From Comamonadaceae bacterium (GTDB lineage Bacteria; Pseudomonadota; Gammaproteobacteria; Burkholderiales; Burkholderiaceae_C): a DNA stretch of 64,000 nucleotides. Below, piece after piece: positions 26,508 through 34,139 of the stretch. The stretch's first letter is position 1. Every line of letters starts with the position of its first letter. Below the pieces are notes generated by a model. The model saw nothing but the letters and a program-made list of their open reading frames with translations. It did no database searches and was not told where the DNA came from. Location: contig CANJPU010000005.1 in assembly GCA_947476285.1 (NCBI GenBank), positions 62,001-126,000 on the forward strand, read 5' to 3'. The translations under genes were made by a program, and so were the position numbers.

Positions 26508-27440
26508 TCAGGCGTATTGCGCCAGCGCCTTCTTCATCTTTTTCATCGCCGCTGCTTCGATCTGGCGAATGCGCTCGGCGCTCACGCCGTATTCGGCTGC
26601 GAGGTCGTGCAGGGTCAGGCCGCCAGAGCCGTCGTCATTGACTTTGAGCCAGCGCTCTTCGACGATGCGGCGGCTGCGCTGGTCGAGCTGCTCCAGGGCT
26701 GCGGCGATGCCATCGCTGGCGAGCACGTCGCGCTGGTGCGATTCGATTCTCGCAGTGGGCTCGTGGCTGGCGTCGGCCAGATAGGCAATCGGACCAAAGG
26801 CGTCTTCGCCATCGTCGCTGGGCGCAGGGTCCAGCAGCACATCGCCGCCGGCCATGCGTGCTTCCATCTCGATGACTTCCTCGCGCTTGACATTGAGCTC
26901 GCGCGCCATCACGTCGATCTGCGCATCGGTCAGGCTGTCTCTATGGGTCTGCACGTCCGAGTCATCCTTGAAGCCTTGCTTCATGGAGCGCAAATTGAAG
27001 AACAGCTTGCGCTGTGCCTTGGTGGTCGCCACCTTGACCATGCGCCAGTTCTTCAAGATGTACTCGTGGATCTCGGCCTTGATCCAGTGCAGCGCATAGC
27101 TCACCAGGCGCACGCCCTGGTCGGGGTCAAAGCGCTTGACGGCCTTCATCAGACCGATGTTGCCCTCTTGAATCAGGTCGCCATGCGGCAGGCCATAGCC
27201 CAGGTATTTGCGCGAGACCGACACCACCAGGCGCAGGTGCGACAGCACCAGCTTCCCGGCTGCTTCCAGGTCGTTTTCGGTGCGCAGCTTGCGGGCGAAC
27301 TCCTGCTCCTCCTGAGGGGTCAGCATGGGCAGCCGGTTGACTGCAGAAATATAGGCATCGAGATTGCCCAAGGACGGCACAACCGCCCACGGGTTCGCAA
27401 CTGCCAGCGCGGTGCCAGGGGTTCCCAAGGAATTGGACAT
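26508..27440 (-). CDS. rpoH: RNA polymerase heat-shock sigma factor RpoH (sigma-32)
   Basis: A 310-aa sigma-70-type factor. It has the RpoH box QRKLFFNLR in the middle, GYGLPHGDLIQEGNIGLMKA (region 2.2), ALHWIKAEIHEYILKNWRMV (region 2.4) and a C-terminal YGVSAERIRQIEAAAMKKMK helix-turn-helix (region 4). It directs RNA polymerase to chaperone and protease promoters. ATG 27440 is chosen because GAGAGGAG precedes it; an upstream ATG at 27458 would add six residues. A perfect CIRCE operator lies 31 bp upstream, so HrcA probably represses rpoH directly. A terminator follows. Upstream of it, on the same strand, is the Mpo1-like gene. Confidence 0.97.
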   Translation of the reverse strand: MSNSLGTPGTALAVANPWAVVPSLGNLDAYISAVNRLPMLTPQEEQEFARKLRTENDLEAAGKLVLSHLRLVVSVSRKYLGYGLPHGDLIQEGNIGLMKAVKRFDPDQGVRLVSYALHWIKAEIHEYILKNWRMVKVATTKAQRKLFFNLRSMKQGFKDDSDVQTHRDSLTDAQIDVMARELNVKREEVIEMEARMAGGDVLLDPAPSDDGEDAFGPIAYLADASHEPTARIESHQRDVLASDGIAAALEQLDQRSRRIVEERWLKVNDDGSGGLTLHDLAAEYGVSAERIRQIEAAAMKKMKKALAQYA

Positions 27441-27468
27441 ACCAGAGACTCCTCTCATGTAGCTTGTA

Positions 27469-27498
27469 ATATTAGCACTCTCTTGGAGGGAGTGCTAA
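27469..27498 (-). promoter_or_regulatory. Candidate rpoH promoter overlapping CIRCE
   Basis: On the minus strand TTAGCA (27498-27493) is followed, after 18 bp, by TAATAT (27474-27469). They resemble a sigma-70 -35 and -10 pair and overlap both CIRCE arms, so HrcA binding would block RNA polymerase. This is a reading of short motifs and is weaker than the operator call. Confidence 0.4.
27472..27498. promoter_or_regulatory. CIRCE operator (HrcA site) upstream of rpoH
   Basis: TTAGCACTC (27472-27480), nine bases, then GAGTGCTAA (27490-27498): both 9-bp arms match the CIRCE consensus exactly with the standard 9-bp spacer. CIRCE is bound by the heat-shock repressor HrcA. It lies 31 bp upstream of the rpoH start codon. 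Confidence 0.95.
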
Positions 27499-27597
27499 GA
27501 GCGGAAGTTCACTGGCCAGGCAACTATTTCACGGGTTTCTACCAAATTCTTAAGTTTTCATTGGTCGCCGAGCCGATTGAGTCGGTTTATGGCGTCG

Positions 27598-28062
27598 TTA
27601 CCAGCGGGCGCCGACCTTCTGGAACAGTTTGCTCACCACGAACAAGGGGCCGACCCAGAGGTATTGAATGTCCTCGAAGAATGAGGGCTTTTTGCCCTCA
27701 AGCTTGTGGCCGATGAACTGGCCGATCCAGGCGGCCACGAAAATCGCCGCTGACAGAGGCAGCGCCCAATTGCCCATGGCGCTCACCAGTCCCAGACCGA
27801 TCAGCGAGACCACGGCCATTGTGAGCGTGAAAATCAGCGAAAGACGGGCGTAGTAAACCATGCTGGCCGCCACGAAACCCCAGGCCAACCAGGGGTGGGC
27901 CGACCACAACAGACCGAGCAAGCTGAGCATGATCAAGGGGATCGCGACCATGTGAATGCGCTCATTGACCGGGTTGCGGTGGCTCAGGCCATAGTGGATC
28001 AATAGCTGATCGACACGGCGTTCACTCAGGGGCTCTGTGGCGCTGCTGGTAGAGGTGTCCAT
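27598..28062 (-). CDS. Mpo1/DUF962-like membrane protein
   Basis: A 154-aa protein with about four hydrophobic segments, HYGLSHRNPVNERIHMVAIP near the N-terminus and QFIGHKLEGKKPSFFEDIQY near the C-terminus; these His-containing loops are the family signature. The yeast relative Mpo1 is an iron-dependent dioxygenase of 2-hydroxy fatty acids. Whether the bacterial protein does the same is not established to me. The start at 28062 was chosen because longer frames overlap the upstream antitoxin promoter. It lies upstream of rpoH on the same strand. Confidence 0.85.
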   Translation of the reverse strand: MDTSTSSATEPLSERRVDQLLIHYGLSHRNPVNERIHMVAIPLIMLSLLGLLWSAHPWLAWGFVAASMVYYARLSLIFTLTMAVVSLIGLGLVSAMGNWALPLSAAIFVAAWIGQFIGHKLEGKKPSFFEDIQYLWVGPLFVVSKLFQKVGARW

Positions 28063-28164
28063 GGCGTGGCTCCTGACTTTTGGACCAATGGGGCATTCTG
28101 GGCTCACAGGTGTGTGCATGCAAGAGTTCACAGAATCCACCGTCAATAGAATCTCTCATGAATC

Positions 28165-28177
28165 CGGCAAATTGCCG
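28165..28177. promoter_or_regulatory. Palindrome in toxin-antitoxin promoter region
   Basis: CGGCAA-A-TTGCCG is a perfect inverted repeat 29 bp upstream of the antitoxin ATG. Ribbon-helix-helix antitoxins repress their own promoter by binding such palindromes, so this is a candidate operator. Confidence 0.5.
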
Positions 28178-28206
28178 TACACTTAGCCTGTTTCTTGGAG
28201 ATTCCC

Positions 28207-28512
28207 ATGACTGCCAGAGCCGTGACTGCGCCGCGTTCATTCAAGCCCCAGTCTGCACGACTGGAGGCCAGGATCAGCCACGACTTGCATGTGACGGTTA
28301 AGCGTGCGGCAGAAATTCAGGGGCGAACCATGACCGATTTTGTGATTCATGCGCTGCAGGTGGCTGCATCTGAGGCGATAGGGCAGTCACATCATGTTCG
28401 CTTGTCTCTGGTTGATCAGCAGGCGTTTGCCAATGCGCTGATCGCACCTGCCAAGCCCAACGCGGCGCTCAAGCGTGCCTTTGCCAAGGCCGGTAAGCTC
28501 CTGGCAGCTTGA
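28207..28512 (+). CDS. DUF1778-type RHH antitoxin (TacA-like)
   Basis: A 101-aa protein with an N-terminal ribbon-helix-helix, SARLEARISHDLHVTVKRAA, and a basic C-terminal tail, LKRAFAKAGKLL, the layout of DUF1778 (TacA-type) antitoxins. It would bind its promoter and neutralise the GNAT toxin encoded next. ATG 28207 follows a GGAG site; the toxin overlaps it by 4 bp. Confidence 0.88.
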   Translation: MTARAVTAPRSFKPQSARLEARISHDLHVTVKRAAEIQGRTMTDFVIHALQVAASEAIGQSHHVRLSLVDQQAFANALIAPAKPNAALKRAFAKAGKLLAA

Positions 28513-29015
28513 TCGGAGTGCGCAAGTTCTCTGTTGCTGCATTGGATCTGTCCACTGATCGTTCAAGCTTTGAGTGCGGCGTCGAGCCACTGGACCGATA
28601 TTTTCGAACCGAAGTCAGTCAAGACATCAAACGCAGGGTGACGGCTTGTTTTGCGGCTACCGATGCGAACGGCCAAACCGCCGGTTACTACACACTCGCC
28701 TCGGCCAGCGTGTTGTTGGCGGATCTGCCAGCAGCACTGGCTAAAAAATTGCCTCGTTACCCCAGCGTTCCTGCCGTGCGCATGGGCCGCCTGGCCGTGG
28801 GTCAAGCTTATAAAGGCGAAGGCTTGGGAGCGGCACTGCTTGCTGACGCACTTCGCCGCGCTGTGAAGGCAGAGATTGCGGCTTATGCGCTCCTCGTTGA
28901 TGCCAAGGATGACACCGCCGCCAAGTTCTATGCCCATCACGGATTTATTGCCTTGCCCCAGCGGCCACTGTTTCTATTTATGCCGCTTGCGATGGTCAAA
29001 GACCTGATCAAGTGA
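28509..29015 (+). CDS. GNAT-family acetyltransferase toxin (TacT/AtaT-like)
   Basis: A 168-aa protein opening with FECGVEPLDRYFRTEVSQDI and carrying the acetyl-CoA loop RLAVGQAYKGEGLGAALL and ending KFYAHHGFIALPQRPLFLFM, the pattern of tRNA-acetylating GNAT toxins. It would block translation by acetylating aminoacyl-tRNA. It appears to start at a TTG (28509) overlapping the antitoxin stop by four bases (TTGA); a GTG at 28518 is an alternative. With the antitoxin it makes a type II pair. Confidence 0.88.
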   Translation: MIGVRKFSVAALDLSTDRSSFECGVEPLDRYFRTEVSQDIKRRVTACFAATDANGQTAGYYTLASASVLLADLPAALAKKLPRYPSVPAVRMGRLAVGQAYKGEGLGAALLADALRRAVKAEIAAYALLVDAKDDTAAKFYAHHGFIALPQRPLFLFMPLAMVKDLIK

Positions 29016-29070
29016 TCCACCCGGTTAGATGGACCTGACTGTGTGCGCAAGCAAACCCAGGCGCCTGAAG

Positions 29071-30153
29071 TCAACCCTGGCGAATGACCAGGTTGCTTTC
29101 GCCACTCGCGGGGCCGACGTCGCCAATCACGGCCGCGTCGACAAAACCGTGGCGGTGAAATATGGCAAGCACCTCATCGACCGACTGCGCAGTGCAAGAG
29201 ACCAGCAGCCCGCCGCTGGTCTGCGGATCGGTCAGCAAAGCCTGGGCCACCGGATCAAACCCCTGCGGCAATGTGACCGATGCGCCATAGCCGGCCCAGT
29301 TGCGCCCTGATGCGCCAGTGATGTGGCCCGCAGCCGCCAGCTCGGTGACGCCCTCCAGAAGAGGAACCTTGGGCCAGTCGATGCGCGCCTGCAGGCCCGC
29401 ACCGCGCGCCAGTTCAAGGCAATGCCCAGCCAGGCCGAAGCCGGTCACATCGGTGAGTGCATGCACGCCTGCAAGGGCGGCCAGTTCAGGGCCCGGCGTG
29501 TTCAGGCGCGTCGTCGTTGCGATCATCTGGCGGTAGCCCTGCGCGCTGAGTAATTCCTTCTTGAGCGCTGCCGAGAGCACGCCCACGCCCAGCGGCTTGC
29601 CAAGCACCAGCACGTCGCCGGCCTTTGCATCGGCGTTGCGTTTGACACGCTTAGGATGCACCAGACCCATGGCCACCAGGCCATAGATCGCTTCGACCGA
29701 ATCGATGGTGTGCCCGCCCGCGATGGGAATGCCAGCCTCGCGGCAGACGGATTCGCCGCCTGCCAGGATGCGACCGATGGTGGCGGTGGACAGTACGTTG
29801 ATCGGCATGCCCACCAGGGCCAGCGCCATGATGGGCCGCCCGCCCATGGCATAAACGTCTGAGATGGCGTTGGTGGCGGCAATGCGACCGAAATCGTAGG
29901 GGTCGTCCACGATGGGCATGAAGAAATCGGTGGTAGCGATGAGGGCCTGCTCTTCATTGAGCTGATACACCGCCGCATCATCGGCAGTCTCAATGCCCAC
30001 CAGCAACTCAGGTGGCATCGGCATGCGGGCCGTGCCTTTGAGGATCTCAGACAGCAAGCCCGGCGCGATCTTGCAGCCGCAGCCGCCTCCGTGCGAGAGA
30101 GAGGTCAGGCGCGGCTCGGCTGCCGGGGTCGACGGGTTCATTGGCGCATTCAT
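29071..30153 (-). CDS. selD: Selenide, water dikinase (SelD/SenC)
   Basis: A 360-aa AIR-synthase-fold kinase that makes selenophosphate from selenide and ATP. Its N-terminus has the glycine-rich loop SLSHGGGCGCKIAPG: C25 and K28 match the catalytic Cys17 and Lys20 of Escherichia coli, so it uses cysteine, not selenocysteine. ALIATTDFFMPIVDDPYDFG and GRIAATNAISDVYAMGGRPI follow as usual. It overlaps senB by 4 bp (ATGA), placing it in the senB-senC operon and giving selenophosphate a local use in selenosugar formation. It may also serve other selenium pathways; no selA or selB is in the window. Confidence 0.96.
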   Translation of the reverse strand: MNAPMNPSTPAAEPRLTSLSHGGGCGCKIAPGLLSEILKGTARMPMPPELLVGIETADDAAVYQLNEEQALIATTDFFMPIVDDPYDFGRIAATNAISDVYAMGGRPIMALALVGMPINVLSTATIGRILAGGESVCREAGIPIAGGHTIDSVEAIYGLVAMGLVHPKRVKRNADAKAGDVLVLGKPLGVGVLSAALKKELLSAQGYRQMIATTTRLNTPGPELAALAGVHALTDVTGFGLAGHCLELARGAGLQARIDWPKVPLLEGVTELAAAGHITGASGRNWAGYGASVTLPQGFDPVAQALLTDPQTSGGLLVSCTAQSVDEVLAIFHRHGFVDAAVIGDVGPASGESNLVIRQG

Positions 30154-31148
30154 CTGGTTTCCTGCAAATCCTGGATCAGCTCAAGCAACGCAGCTCGCTC
30201 GGCCTGGGGTGCGAAGAGTGGTGCGCGTAGCGCGCATTGTGCCTCCAGATGGGTCAGCAGTCCTGGCTGCGGGCATGAAGGCCCTAGAGTCTGTTCATCG
30301 CGGCAACGCGTCAGCAGGCCCGCCAGCGCGGCTGCGTCCCCGTGCGGGAAGTAGCCTTGGTAGTCGGCGCCCAGCATGCCCACATTGCCCGACACGCGCG
30401 ACGCCAACACCGGCGTGCCACTGCGCGCGGCTTCCATGATCACATGGGCACCGCCTTCCATGGCGCTGGTGTGCACCAGCACATGGGCGCGCTGGATCGC
30501 GCTTCTGGTTTGCGCATGCGGCAGCGGGCCGAGCCAGCGGTAGCCGGGGCAGTCGGTTTGCGTTGCCATGGCCTGCTCGGCCCAGCCGGGCTCTTCGGCG
30601 CGCCCGATGTGAGAGATGCGGATGTCCGCCCGGTTCCTGAGCAAGCGCGCGGCTTCGAACAGGGTTTGCGGGCTCTTGACCTCGCGCAGATGCCCCACCA
30701 TCACCACGCGCAACTGACGCCCACTCTTTGGCAGGCTGCGGCGCTGCGAAGTGGACTGGTAAATCACCCTGGCTTTGGCCTGCACCTGATCTGGCAAAGC
30801 CTCGATGCCGCATTCCTGCAGCACCACGAGCTGCTGCGCCAGTACCAGTGATTGCCGGGCCGTCGCATCCAACGCAATGTCGCGGTACAAGTCGGTGCCG
30901 CTCATCACCACGCCCAGCCCATGCCCAGGGTGGGCGCTGGCCCAGGCTTGAATCGAGCTGGCCGAGCGCCGCGCGTGCAGAGCCAGCATGACGGCGTCAT
31001 CCGCGCTTTGTTCATCTGGCCACTGCTGCACGATGCGCGCAGGCCAGTCCGGTCGGATCAACTGGCGCCAGCGTCGAGCGGTCTGCCAATTGCCGTTGTT
31101 GGCGGATGCCAGCGCCGGGCTTACGATGACGACCGATGAACGAGACAT
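30150..31148 (-). CDS. senB: Selenosugar synthase SenB (GT-B glycosyltransferase fold)
   Basis: A 332-aa protein starting MSRSSVVIVSPALASANNGN, with a C-terminal nucleotide-sugar site EGGAHVIMEAARSGTPVLAS and the middle strand LRVVMVGHLREVKSP. It matches the glycosyltransferase-like SenB of the selenoneine pathway, which joins selenophosphate-derived selenium to a UDP-sugar such as UDP-GlcNAc. The identification rests on these motifs plus its place between selD and senA. The ATG at 31148 is 13 bp inside the divergent senA coding region. The frame stays open further upstream, but that part is the shadow of senA. Confidence 0.9.
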   Translation of the reverse strand: MSRSSVVIVSPALASANNGNWQTARRWRQLIRPDWPARIVQQWPDEQSADDAVMLALHARRSASSIQAWASAHPGHGLGVVMSGTDLYRDIALDATARQSLVLAQQLVVLQECGIEALPDQVQAKARVIYQSTSQRRSLPKSGRQLRVVMVGHLREVKSPQTLFEAARLLRNRADIRISHIGRAEEPGWAEQAMATQTDCPGYRWLGPLPHAQTRSAIQRAHVLVHTSAMEGGAHVIMEAARSGTPVLASRVSGNVGMLGADYQGYFPHGDAAALAGLLTRCRDEQTLGPSCPQPGLLTHLEAQCALRAPLFAPQAERAALLELIQDLQETR

Positions 31149-32332
31149 TACAGCTTTATAGCGCAGCCCAGGAATTGCGCACTGCAGGCCCTGCCGTGAT
31201 GCGCCGCGCGCTGGTGGCGACGCGCGAGCGCACACTGGCGCTGGCGCGCGACTACGCCCAGGCGTTGGAGGATGCCGGCATGCGCGTGCCCTACCGCAGC
31301 ACGCTGAACCCGCCCCTATGGGAACTCGGCCACGTGGGCTGGTTCCAGGAGTACTGGCTGGCGCGCAGCCGCGAAAGAAGCAAGGGTGTGGCATGCGACC
31401 CCGACCATGCGCGAGCACCCTCCATTCTGGAAGGCGCCGACGCGCTGTATGACTCGGGCAAGGTGGCCCACCGCACCCGTTGGGAGCTGGCCTTGCCCGA
31501 CGCACGGGCCACGCACGCCTATCTGGCCGACAGCCTGGCGCAGACCCTGGGCTTGCTGGATTCGCTCTCGCCCGACGTTGGCGACGCCGATCTGTATTTC
31601 TTTCGCCTGGCCATCCTGCATGAGCAGATGCATGCGGAGGCTGCCACCTACATGGCGCGGGCACTGGGCATCGCGCTGCCTTCTGCTCTGCAGGGGCGCG
31701 CCGCACCGTGCGCAAAAGCAAGCGCCCCCAGTACCGCGACGCTGCAAGTGCCGGCGCAGACCTTCCTGCTGGGCTACGAGGGCCCCGGTTTTGCCTTTGA
31801 CAATGAATTGCAGGCGCACCAGGTGCGAATCGAGGCTTTCGAGATCGATGCGCAGCCCGTGACCTGGGGCCGCTTCATGGACTTTGCGCGCGCGGGTGGC
31901 TATGAGAAGCGCCAGTGGTGGAGCGATGAAGGCTGGGCTTGGCTGCAGGCGAGCGGCAGGCCCCCGCATGAAGAGCGGGCGCATGCGGTGAGCGAAGCGG
32001 CGGTGCACCTGAGCGCACATGAGGCACGGGCCTGGTGCCGCTGGGCCGGGCGCTGCCTGCCCACCGAGGCGCAATGGGAATGCGCGGCCACCACGGTTAC
32101 CGGCTTTTCATGGGGTCAGGTGTGGGAGTGGACCGCCTCGGCCTTCGAGCCTTACCCAGGTTTCACGCCCCACCCCTATCGCGATTATTCGGCGCCATGG
32201 TTTGGCAGCCGGTGCGTGTTGCGTGGCGCTTGTCCGACCACTTCTGAATTGCTTGCTCATCCGCGGTACCGCAACTTCTTCGAGCCCCACCGCAATGACG
32301 TGTTCGCGGGCTTTCGAAGCTGCGCAATCTGA
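31136..32332 (+). CDS. senA: Selenoneine synthase SenA (EgtB/sulfatase-modifying-factor type)
   Basis: A 398-aa non-haem iron enzyme with an N-terminal DinB-like domain and a C-terminal FGE-type domain, as in EgtB. Likely iron ligands are H66 (WELGHVGWFQEYW) and H162/H166 (LHEQMHAEA). The C-terminal part shows QPVTWGRFMDFARAGGY, CRWAGRCLPTEAQWECAA and FEPHRNDVFAGFR. SenA joins selenosugar to hercynine with oxygen to give selenoneine; the neighbouring senB and selD distinguish it from an ergothioneine EgtB. ATG 31136 gives the family N-terminus; ATG 31199 is an alternative that would avoid the overlap with senB. It probably heads an operon with the ABC importer. Confidence 0.9.
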   Translation: MNETLQLYSAAQELRTAGPAVMRRALVATRERTLALARDYAQALEDAGMRVPYRSTLNPPLWELGHVGWFQEYWLARSRERSKGVACDPDHARAPSILEGADALYDSGKVAHRTRWELALPDARATHAYLADSLAQTLGLLDSLSPDVGDADLYFFRLAILHEQMHAEAATYMARALGIALPSALQGRAAPCAKASAPSTATLQVPAQTFLLGYEGPGFAFDNELQAHQVRIEAFEIDAQPVTWGRFMDFARAGGYEKRQWWSDEGWAWLQASGRPPHEERAHAVSEAAVHLSAHEARAWCRWAGRCLPTEAQWECAATTVTGFSWGQVWEWTASAFEPYPGFTPHPYRDYSAPWFGSRCVLRGACPTTSELLAHPRYRNFFEPHRNDVFAGFRSCAI

Positions 32333-32384
32333 AATTGGACTTTGGTGTGTAATCGCAGGTCGATTCATTCCTTGTCCCCTTCCC

Positions 32385-33272
32385 ATGAACACGCTTTCCA
32401 AACGCTTTGGACTTTCGCTTGGCGGCGCTTCGCGCATGCTCGCCGCTCTCGTCTTTGTTGGCCTTGCTGCCGCGTCAGCCCAGGCTCAGCAGGTGTTTCG
32501 CGTCACCGCGATTCCGGACGAATCGCCCACCGAGCTCGCGCGCAAGGCCGCGCCCTTGATGAAATACCTGGAGCAAAGGCTCGGCATGAAAGTCGAGTTC
32601 ACCCCGGTGACCGATTACGCCGCATCGGTGGAAGCGCTGGCCAACCGGCAGGTGGATCTGGCTTGGTTCGGCGGCTTCACTTTCATTCAAGCGCAGCAAC
32701 GCTCTGGCGGCAAGGCCGTGCCCCTGGTGCAACGCGAAGAGGACGCCAGATTCAAGTCGGTCTTTATCACTGTGGACCCGGCCATCAAATCGCTGGCCGA
32801 CCTCAAGGGCCGCACGCTCAGCTTTGGCTCGCAAAGCAGCACCTCCGGCCATCTCATGCCGCGCAGTTTCATGCTGGCCGCAGGCGTTGATCCTGACCGC
32901 GACCTCAAGCGCGTGGCCTACTCGGGTGCGCATGATGCTACGGTTGCGGCGGTTGCGTCAGGCAAGGTCGATGCAGGGGCGCTGAATATCTCGGTCTGGG
33001 AGAAGCTGGTAGCCGACAAGAAGGTGGATCCTGCCAAGGTTCGGGTGTTCTACACCACACCCACCTACTTCGACTACAACTGGACCGTGCACGCTGACAT
33101 GCCGGCGGCGCAGCGGGAGAGATTGACCAAGGCCTTCCTCGAACTGAGCCCGAGCAATCCGGCGGGCCGTGAGATTCTTGATCTGCAACGTGCCACCCGT
33201 TTCGTGCCCACCAGTGTGGACAACTACAAGGGCATCGAGACAGCCGCGCGCAGCGCCGGTTTGCTCAAGTAG
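32385..33272 (+). CDS. Substrate-binding protein of putative selenium-oxyanion ABC importer (PhnD-like)
   Basis: A 295-aa periplasmic protein with a signal peptide (ending AAASAQAQ) and the PhnD-type pattern VTAIPDESPTELARKAAPLM and VDLAWFGGFTFIQAQQRSGG, then LSFGSQSSTSGHLMPRSFML. PhnD-like receptors bind phosphonate or phosphite; a subgroup beside selD and selenoneine genes is annotated as a putative selenate-binding protein. It follows senA by 52 bp and is followed by the ATPase 24 bp later, so the selenium role comes from context. Confidence 0.85.
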   Translation: MNTLSKRFGLSLGGASRMLAALVFVGLAAASAQAQQVFRVTAIPDESPTELARKAAPLMKYLEQRLGMKVEFTPVTDYAASVEALANRQVDLAWFGGFTFIQAQQRSGGKAVPLVQREEDARFKSVFITVDPAIKSLADLKGRTLSFGSQSSTSGHLMPRSFMLAAGVDPDRDLKRVAYSGAHDATVAAVASGKVDAGALNISVWEKLVADKKVDPAKVRVFYTTPTYFDYNWTVHADMPAAQRERLTKAFLELSPSNPAGREILDLQRATRFVPTSVDNYKGIETAARSAGLLK

Positions 33273-33296
33273 GCGAATGCGGCCGCGCTGCTGCCC

Positions 33297-34130
33297 ATGA
33301 AAATCAGCGTCCATCGCATCACGGCGCGGCATCCCGTGGCACGCGCCGGGGCGCCGCCGGCACTGAACGCATTGACTCTGGAAGTGGCCGCAGGCGAGCA
33401 GATCGCGGTGATAGGTCCATCGGGTGCTGGCAAGACCACGCTGCTGCAGGTGCTGGCCTGCGCGCAAAAGCCCACGGCCGGCAGCCTGCGACTCGATGGG
33501 AACGACCCGTGGCAATTGACAAGCCGCCAGTTGCAGCGCTTGCGTGGTGATCTGTTCCTTGCACCTCAGGTACCACCACTGCCGCCGCGCCAGCGTGTGG
33601 TCACTGCGGTGCTGGCGGGTCGGCTGCCCCACATCGGCCTGCTGCACAGCTTGCGCAGCCTGTTCTATCCCACCGGCATCGCGCAGGCCGATGCTGCCCT
33701 GGCTCGCTTTGATGTGTCCGACAAATTGTTTGCCCGGGTCGATCGACTCTCAGGCGGCGAACGCCAGCGGGTGGGGCTGGCGCGCGCCTTGTTGTCGCAG
33801 GCGCGGCTGCTGTTGGTGGACGAGCCGCTCTCGGCGCTCGATCCAAGCCGGGCCACCCAAGCGGTGGAATGCCTGTGCGCATCCGCAACTGACAGCGGTG
33901 CGACGCTGGTGACCACATTGCACGACGTACCCATGGCATTGCGTCACTTTCCCCGCATCCTGGGTTTACGCGACGGCGCATGCATGTTCGATCTGCCCAG
34001 CCCTCAGGTCAGTGACGCGCTGCTGTATGCGCTCTACGATCAAAAGCTCGATGAGCTCGCGCCTACCCCGGCCCTTGTCGAACGCGACAGCGTGGCACCC
34101 CCAGCGCCTGTGGCCATGACCTGCCGCTGA
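33297..34130 (+). CDS. ABC transporter ATP-binding protein (PhnC-like)
   Basis: A 277-aa ATPase with Walker A GPSGAGKTTLLQVLA, the signature LSGGERQRVGLARALL and Walker B LLLVDEPLSALDP. Its neighbours are a PhnD-like receptor and two permeases, so it powers the same import system. The length and C-terminal extension after LHDVPMALRHFPRILGLRDG are close to PhnC. The next permease gene starts 9 bp later. Confidence 0.93.
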   Translation: MKISVHRITARHPVARAGAPPALNALTLEVAAGEQIAVIGPSGAGKTTLLQVLACAQKPTAGSLRLDGNDPWQLTSRQLQRLRGDLFLAPQVPPLPPRQRVVTAVLAGRLPHIGLLHSLRSLFYPTGIAQADAALARFDVSDKLFARVDRLSGGERQRVGLARALLSQARLLLVDEPLSALDPSRATQAVECLCASATDSGATLVTTLHDVPMALRHFPRILGLRDGACMFDLPSPQVSDALLYALYDQKLDELAPTPALVERDSVAPPAPVAMTCR

Positions 34131-34139
34131 CTGGCGCCG

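Noticed and set aside
29071..30153. Possible in-frame selenocysteine in SelD
   Set aside because: The active-site position is an ordinary TGC/TGT cysteine codon and the frame is uninterrupted.
31149..31721. N-terminal extension of the SenB frame
   Set aside because: It is antisense to senA and has no glycosyltransferase content; SenB begins at 31148.
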